Shown: in pieces, positions 13,976-17,083 of the stretch
How positions within the stretch are numbered: the stretch's first letter is position 1
How the letters are laid out: each line of letters opens with the position of its first letter
Assembly: GCA_965662365.1 (NCBI GenBank)
Contig: CBFIHR010000087.1
Coordinates: 1 to 17,083 of the forward strand
Direction of reading: 5' to 3'
Length of the DNA: 17,083 nt
Source: CAWVWD01 sp965662365
GTDB lineage: Bacteria > Bacteroidota > Bacteroidia > Chitinophagales > Saprospiraceae
Translations under genes and position numbers: made by a program
Notes under the pieces: model-generated
Seen by the model: only the letters and a program-made list of their open reading frames with translations
Database searches by the model: none
What the model was told of the DNA's origin: nothing

Positions 13976-15337
13976 TTAAACAACTTGTGAAAATAACTTT
14001 GAAGTCGGACGATTTGCCCACAATCGAGCATCTAACGCCATACAAACGTTTCTCACAAACGGTTCTCCTAATTTTGTCACCTGTATCGAATTAGCCGTGA
14101 CTTCGACTAAGTTGTCCTCTATCATTGGCGAAAGCCGAATAATCGCATCGGCCAAAATAGAATTAGATTCGCTCCAAGTTGTATGAAAATGACACATCAA
14201 ATCTAAGATATGTTTGCGAATAATCGCATCTTCATCATTCAATAAATGACCTCTAAAAAATGGCAATTCACCCGCTTCTACCCTATTTTGATAATCCTCA
14301 ACTGTTTTTTCATTTTGAGCAAAAGCTGTCCAAGCATCGCTAATCGCTGATGTGCCTAAACCAATCAACAAATCGGTATGAAATGGCGTATAACCCATAA
14401 AATTACGGTGCATCGTTTGTGCCTCAAACGCTTTATACAAATCATCAGATTTCAAAGCAAAATGATCCATTCCAATCTCAATATAACCTAATTTTTCTAA
14501 CTCCGCTTTACCAACTTCGTATAATTCTCTTTTTTCTTTTCCTGTCGGCAAATCTGCTTCTGAATACCCTCTTTGACTTTTACTTTTCCATGGAACGTGT
14601 GCGTAACTATAAAACGCAATTCTATCCGGTTTTAACTCCGTCAAATAATTCATTGTATCCAAAATATGATTTAATTTTTGCTTTGGCAAGCCAAAAATCA
14701 AATCATAATTTATCGACTTATACCCCATTTCACGAGCGGCAATTGTGAGATTTCTAACTTGTTCTGTGGTTTGAAATCGGTGAATGGTTTTCAAAATTTC
14801 TTCATCAAAATCCTGCACACCAATACTTACTCTATCAAATCCCAATTCTCGCAAAACTTGTAATTGGTAAACTGAAGTCGTATTCGGATGCACTTCTAAA
14901 CCAAATTCATGATCTTCAGGCACAATCGCAGAATCAATGATTTGACCTAAAAGTGTTTTTAAATTTTCCGCTTGAAAAAAAGTTGGAGTTCCGCCGCCTA
15001 AATGAATTTCTTTTAAAATTGGTTTGGAAGGTAAAACATCCAAATACATCTGCCATTCTTTCAAAACGGCATTCATATAAGGTGTTTCCACTTTATGATT
15101 TTTTGTGATTCGTTTATTGCAACCACAATACGTACATAAGTTTTCACAAAAAGGAAGATGAATATAAAGACTAATTTCTGGGTTTTGGTCAAAAGTGTTT
15201 TGGACATTTTCAATCCAAAGTGCATTTTGAGGTTTTTCTGTTTGCCAATAAGGCACAGTCGGATAACTCGTATATCGAGGTGCAGCAATATTATATTTCT
15301 CTAATAATTGAGCGTTTGTCATTTTTAATGGTTTCAA
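13976..15337 (-). CDS. hemN: Oxygen-independent coproporphyrinogen III dehydrogenase HemN
   Basis: A 453-residue radical SAM enzyme that decarboxylates two propionates of coproporphyrinogen III to give protoporphyrinogen IX without oxygen. The N-terminal APRYTSYPTVPYW motif is typical of true HemN. The iron-sulfur motif CENLCTYCGC (Cys64, 68, 71, 73) is the HemN CX3CX2CXC form, distinguishing it from HemW-type proteins. GGGTPTFF and GVQDFDEEILKTIHR follow, and the C-terminal HemN domain is present. Length is normal. The start at 15337 (MKPLKMTNAQ) is used; Met6 at 15322 is an equally possible start. It lies upstream of usp on the same strand. Haem supply under low oxygen links it with the cbb3 assembly genes in this window. 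Confidence 0.95.
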   Translation of the reverse strand: MKPLKMTNAQLLEKYNIAAPRYTSYPTVPYWQTEKPQNALWIENVQNTFDQNPEISLYIHLPFCENLCTYCGCNKRITKNHKVETPYMNAVLKEWQMYLDVLPSKPILKEIHLGGGTPTFFQAENLKTLLGQIIDSAIVPEDHEFGLEVHPNTTSVYQLQVLRELGFDRVSIGVQDFDEEILKTIHRFQTTEQVRNLTIAAREMGYKSINYDLIFGLPKQKLNHILDTMNYLTELKPDRIAFYSYAHVPWKSKSQRGYSEADLPTGKEKRELYEVGKAELEKLGYIEIGMDHFALKSDDLYKAFEAQTMHRNFMGYTPFHTDLLIGLGTSAISDAWTAFAQNEKTVEDYQNRVEAGELPFFRGHLLNDEDAIIRKHILDLMCHFHTTWSESNSILADAIIRLSPMIEDNLVEVTANSIQVTKLGEPFVRNVCMALDARLWANRPTSKLFSQVV

Positions 15338-15399
15338 TTTTTATACAATGGTATTTTAATCATACAAAATTGAGCAATGACAAACGCTTTTTGACTGAT

Positions 15400-15468
15400 T
15401 TGGCTTAAAGCCAATAATGACTTTCGTCAATGTTTTGGCAAAGGCAGTACCGTTCCGAAGAATCGGAA
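15400..15468. repeat. Cluster of three small perfect hairpins
   Basis: Three perfect dyads lie within 69 nt between hemN and the propeller lipoprotein gene. TTGGCTT-A-AAGCCAA is at 15400-15414, TGAC-TTTC-GTCA at 15418-15429, and TTCCGA-AGAA-TCGGAA at 15453-15468. An outer pairing of GGCAA (~15437) with TTGCC (~15478) may enclose the last one. None has the U-tract of a standard terminator. The GC content is above that of the neighbourhood. It may be a dispersed intergenic repeat or the 3' structure of the lipoprotein mRNA; it also forms part of the hemN upstream region. Confidence 0.5.
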
Positions 15469-15488
15469 TCTAAAGACTTGCCCTACTA

Positions 15489-16763
15489 TTACTGATACGC
15501 TTCTAAACAATAAGCATTCATAGGCGTACAAACGACAATCTTTCCTTTTTCTCCATTTTGACCTTCAATAGCATAAATATCAGGTTTGAAGTCCATTGCA
15601 CCTTCTTCCATAAGTTCAGGTTTTAGTAGCCAAACATTTTTACCCGTTGATATATCAATCGCATGAATTTTAGAAGTACTCCCGCCACTAAAATAAATGA
15701 TACCATTCAAATATCGCAATCGACTACTTGTACCTGCTCCGTCCGTCTGCCACTGTAAACTTCCCGTTTCTGCATTCCAACAATAAACATTCATCGCTTC
15801 ATCTTGTCCGATAACTTTGCCCTGTTCGACTATGAAAGAGGAAATACCAATACTCCCTTCAACTTCTTTTCGCCAAAGCCGTTCTCCTGTCCAAATATCT
15901 ACACAATTCATACTACGTCCTGAAGTCATATAGGCTTTATTTCCATTTACCCGAATATATCTTGTACCTGCTTCATATCCTTCTGAAATCATTTTACGAT
16001 TATAAATCCATTCCCTATCAGTGTAATTATATAAACCTACAAATTGATTCATATGCCAATTAGGCAAATGATCGTGTGATGATACAATCAAATATATTTT
16101 ACCATCAGTATGTCGAAAAGGTTTAATATTAAATATCCATGTTACTCGGTTTCCTTCACCACCAGAATTAAAATCAATATCTGTATATAAAAACTCATTT
16201 AACTCGCCTATATTAATATTCATTTCATTTCCAACATAAACATCATATTCTTGTAGAGTGTCTTTTGGTAAACCGTATAAAAATACATTTTCATCTAATC
16301 CTGTTATATTAGCATGTAAACTTCTATCATGTCTAAATTTCCAATGTGTATTTCCATTATCCATATTTATACAATAGGAACGAGTACCTACTTGATAAGT
16401 CATTAAATTATTATGAAAATGTGCATCTTGAATACTAAATTTTTCCCTACTTCCTTCATAGTTATCATTCCATTTCCAAATATCTTCGCCTGTATTAATA
16501 TCAATAAGATTAATCCATCTATTTCCGTCACCTTCCGTTGTAGCAATAATAGGATTACCATTATATATTAAATGTGCTCTAATTATACTATTGCTATATG
16601 GTTGATTATTCTTATGTAAACTACGTTTCCATAAGTGTGGTACAGAAACAATTACGCCGTTTTCTTCTATTAAATCACCTCCTATAGGTTCATCCTTTGT
16701 GCATGAAGGATGAACGATTAGGTAAGCAACTAATAGCAATAATATTTTAGTTACTCTTTTCAT
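15489..16763 (-). CDS. PQQ-like beta-propeller lipoprotein
   Basis: A 424-residue protein with an N-terminal hydrophobic signal and Cys21 (VHPSC) as probable lipidation site; His at -3 makes the lipobox imperfect. TKDE follows the Cys, matching the Lys-acidic-acidic surface-export signal. The rest is a PQQ/quinoprotein-like beta-propeller with blade motifs of the TGxxxW type at 91-96 (TGEDIW), 137-141 (GNTHW), 247-252 (YTDREW), 292-297 (TGERLW), 333-338 (TGSLQW) and 373-378 (TGKNVW). Such propellers usually bind proteins or act as scaffolds; PQQ binding or enzyme activity is not shown. A close paralogue lies 28 nt upstream on the same strand. Role unknown. Confidence 0.88.
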   Translation of the reverse strand: MKRVTKILLLLVAYLIVHPSCTKDEPIGGDLIEENGVIVSVPHLWKRSLHKNNQPYSNSIIRAHLIYNGNPIIATTEGDGNRWINLIDINTGEDIWKWNDNYEGSREKFSIQDAHFHNNLMTYQVGTRSYCINMDNGNTHWKFRHDRSLHANITGLDENVFLYGLPKDTLQEYDVYVGNEMNINIGELNEFLYTDIDFNSGGEGNRVTWIFNIKPFRHTDGKIYLIVSSHDHLPNWHMNQFVGLYNYTDREWIYNRKMISEGYEAGTRYIRVNGNKAYMTSGRSMNCVDIWTGERLWRKEVEGSIGISSFIVEQGKVIGQDEAMNVYCWNAETGSLQWQTDGAGTSSRLRYLNGIIYFSGGSTSKIHAIDISTGKNVWLLKPELMEEGAMDFKPDIYAIEGQNGEKGKIVVCTPMNAYCLEAYQ

Positions 16764-16791
16764 ATTTAATTATTGATTATCCATGAAAAAA

Positions 16792-17083
16792 TCAGCGATA
16801 CGCCTCCAAACAATAAGCATTCATCGGTGTACAAACCACAATTTTACCTTTTTCTCCATTTTCACCTTCGATGGCATAAATATCAGGTTTAAAATCTGTT
16901 GCACCTTCTTCTATCAGTTCAGGTTTTAGTAACCAAACATTTTTCCCAGTTACAATATCAATCGCATGAATTTTGGACGTACTGCCACCACTAAAGTAAA
17001 TAATACCATTCAAATACCTCAACCGACGACTTGTACCTGCACCATCAGTTTGCCACTGTAAACTGCCCGTTTCTGCATTCCAA
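16792..17083 (-). CDS. PQQ-like beta-propeller protein, second copy (5' end outside window)
   Basis: The C-terminal 96 residues of a second propeller protein; the frame is open to the window edge, so the start lies beyond 17083. It runs from WNAETGSLQWQTDGAG to the end at EAYR and aligns without gaps with residues 329-424 of the neighbouring gene. It has 6 amino-acid differences in 96 and 40 base differences in 292 (both counted by hand). Most base changes are silent, so the two copies are under selection to keep the protein sequence. Two blade motifs (TGSLQW and TGKNVW) are visible. It lies 28 nt upstream of the second gene and is probably co-transcribed with it. Confidence 0.85.
   Translation of the reverse strand, partial: WNAETGSLQWQTDGAGTSRRLRYLNGIIYFSGGSTSKIHAIDIVTGKNVWLLKPELIEEGATDFKPDIYAIEGENGEKGKIVVCTPMNAYCLEAYR

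Noticed and set aside
14419..14748. 109-codon open frame antisense to hemN
   Set aside because: It is fully inside hemN on the other strand and has no motif.
17020..17022. TTG as a start for a 76-residue protein near the window end
   Set aside because: The frame continues open to 17083 and aligns with the neighbouring paralogue, where this codon is an internal Leu.

Overview
The window looks like chromosomal DNA from a low-GC Bacteroidota bacterium, most likely of the order Flavobacteriales (Flavobacterium or Weeksella-type). The signs are Bacteroidota-style promoter boxes (TTTG, about 19 nt, then TANNTTTG), few Shine-Dalgarno sequences, the menaquinone enzymes MenD and MenF, a CcoG/CcoH/DsbD_2 cluster for cbb3 oxidase assembly, and lipoproteins with a Lys-Asp-Glu motif just after the lipid-carrying Cys. 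Genus and species cannot be settled from this sequence.

Layout. 1-469: a small antitoxin-like gene broken by an in-frame stop, then a promoter. 470-2287 (+): a YidK-like sodium/solute symporter, ending at a bidirectional terminator shared with 2353-3906 (-), yifB/comM, a Mg-chelatase-like AAA+ protein. 3907-4155: a divergent intergenic region with three dyads. 4156-7000 (+): ccoG, ccoH and a small DsbD_2/SafE-type membrane protein. Two dyads built from tandem 8-nt and 7-nt units separate these genes. 7059-8795 (-): menD. 8796-9395: a third 7-nt-unit dyad, an unlisted 55-residue helix-turn-helix gene, a tandem/inverted repeat, a promoter box and a structured leader. 9396-11718 (+): a predicted surface lipoprotein, a terminator, and a predicted outer-membrane barrel protein whose barrel unit is tandemly duplicated. 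11795-12841 (-): menF. 13069-15337 (-): hemN followed by a two-domain universal stress protein. 15489-17083 (-): two tandem paralogous PQQ-propeller lipoproteins, the upstream one cut by the window edge.

How the genes fit together. Much of the core content fits life at low oxygen: assembly of a high-affinity cbb3 oxidase, oxygen-independent haem synthesis, menaquinone synthesis and a universal stress protein. Imperfect FNR-like dyads upstream of ccoG and usp agree with this but do not prove it. The menaquinone enzymes menD and menF are separated by about 3 kb that carries the HTH gene, the structured leader, the lipoprotein and the duplicated barrel protein. This block is the best candidate for an undescribed accessory module, namely a small regulator with a lipoprotein/barrel envelope pair. 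The second point of interest is the family of intergenic dyads made of 7- or 8-nt tandem units. No tRNA, rRNA, CRISPR array, integrase or transposase was seen.
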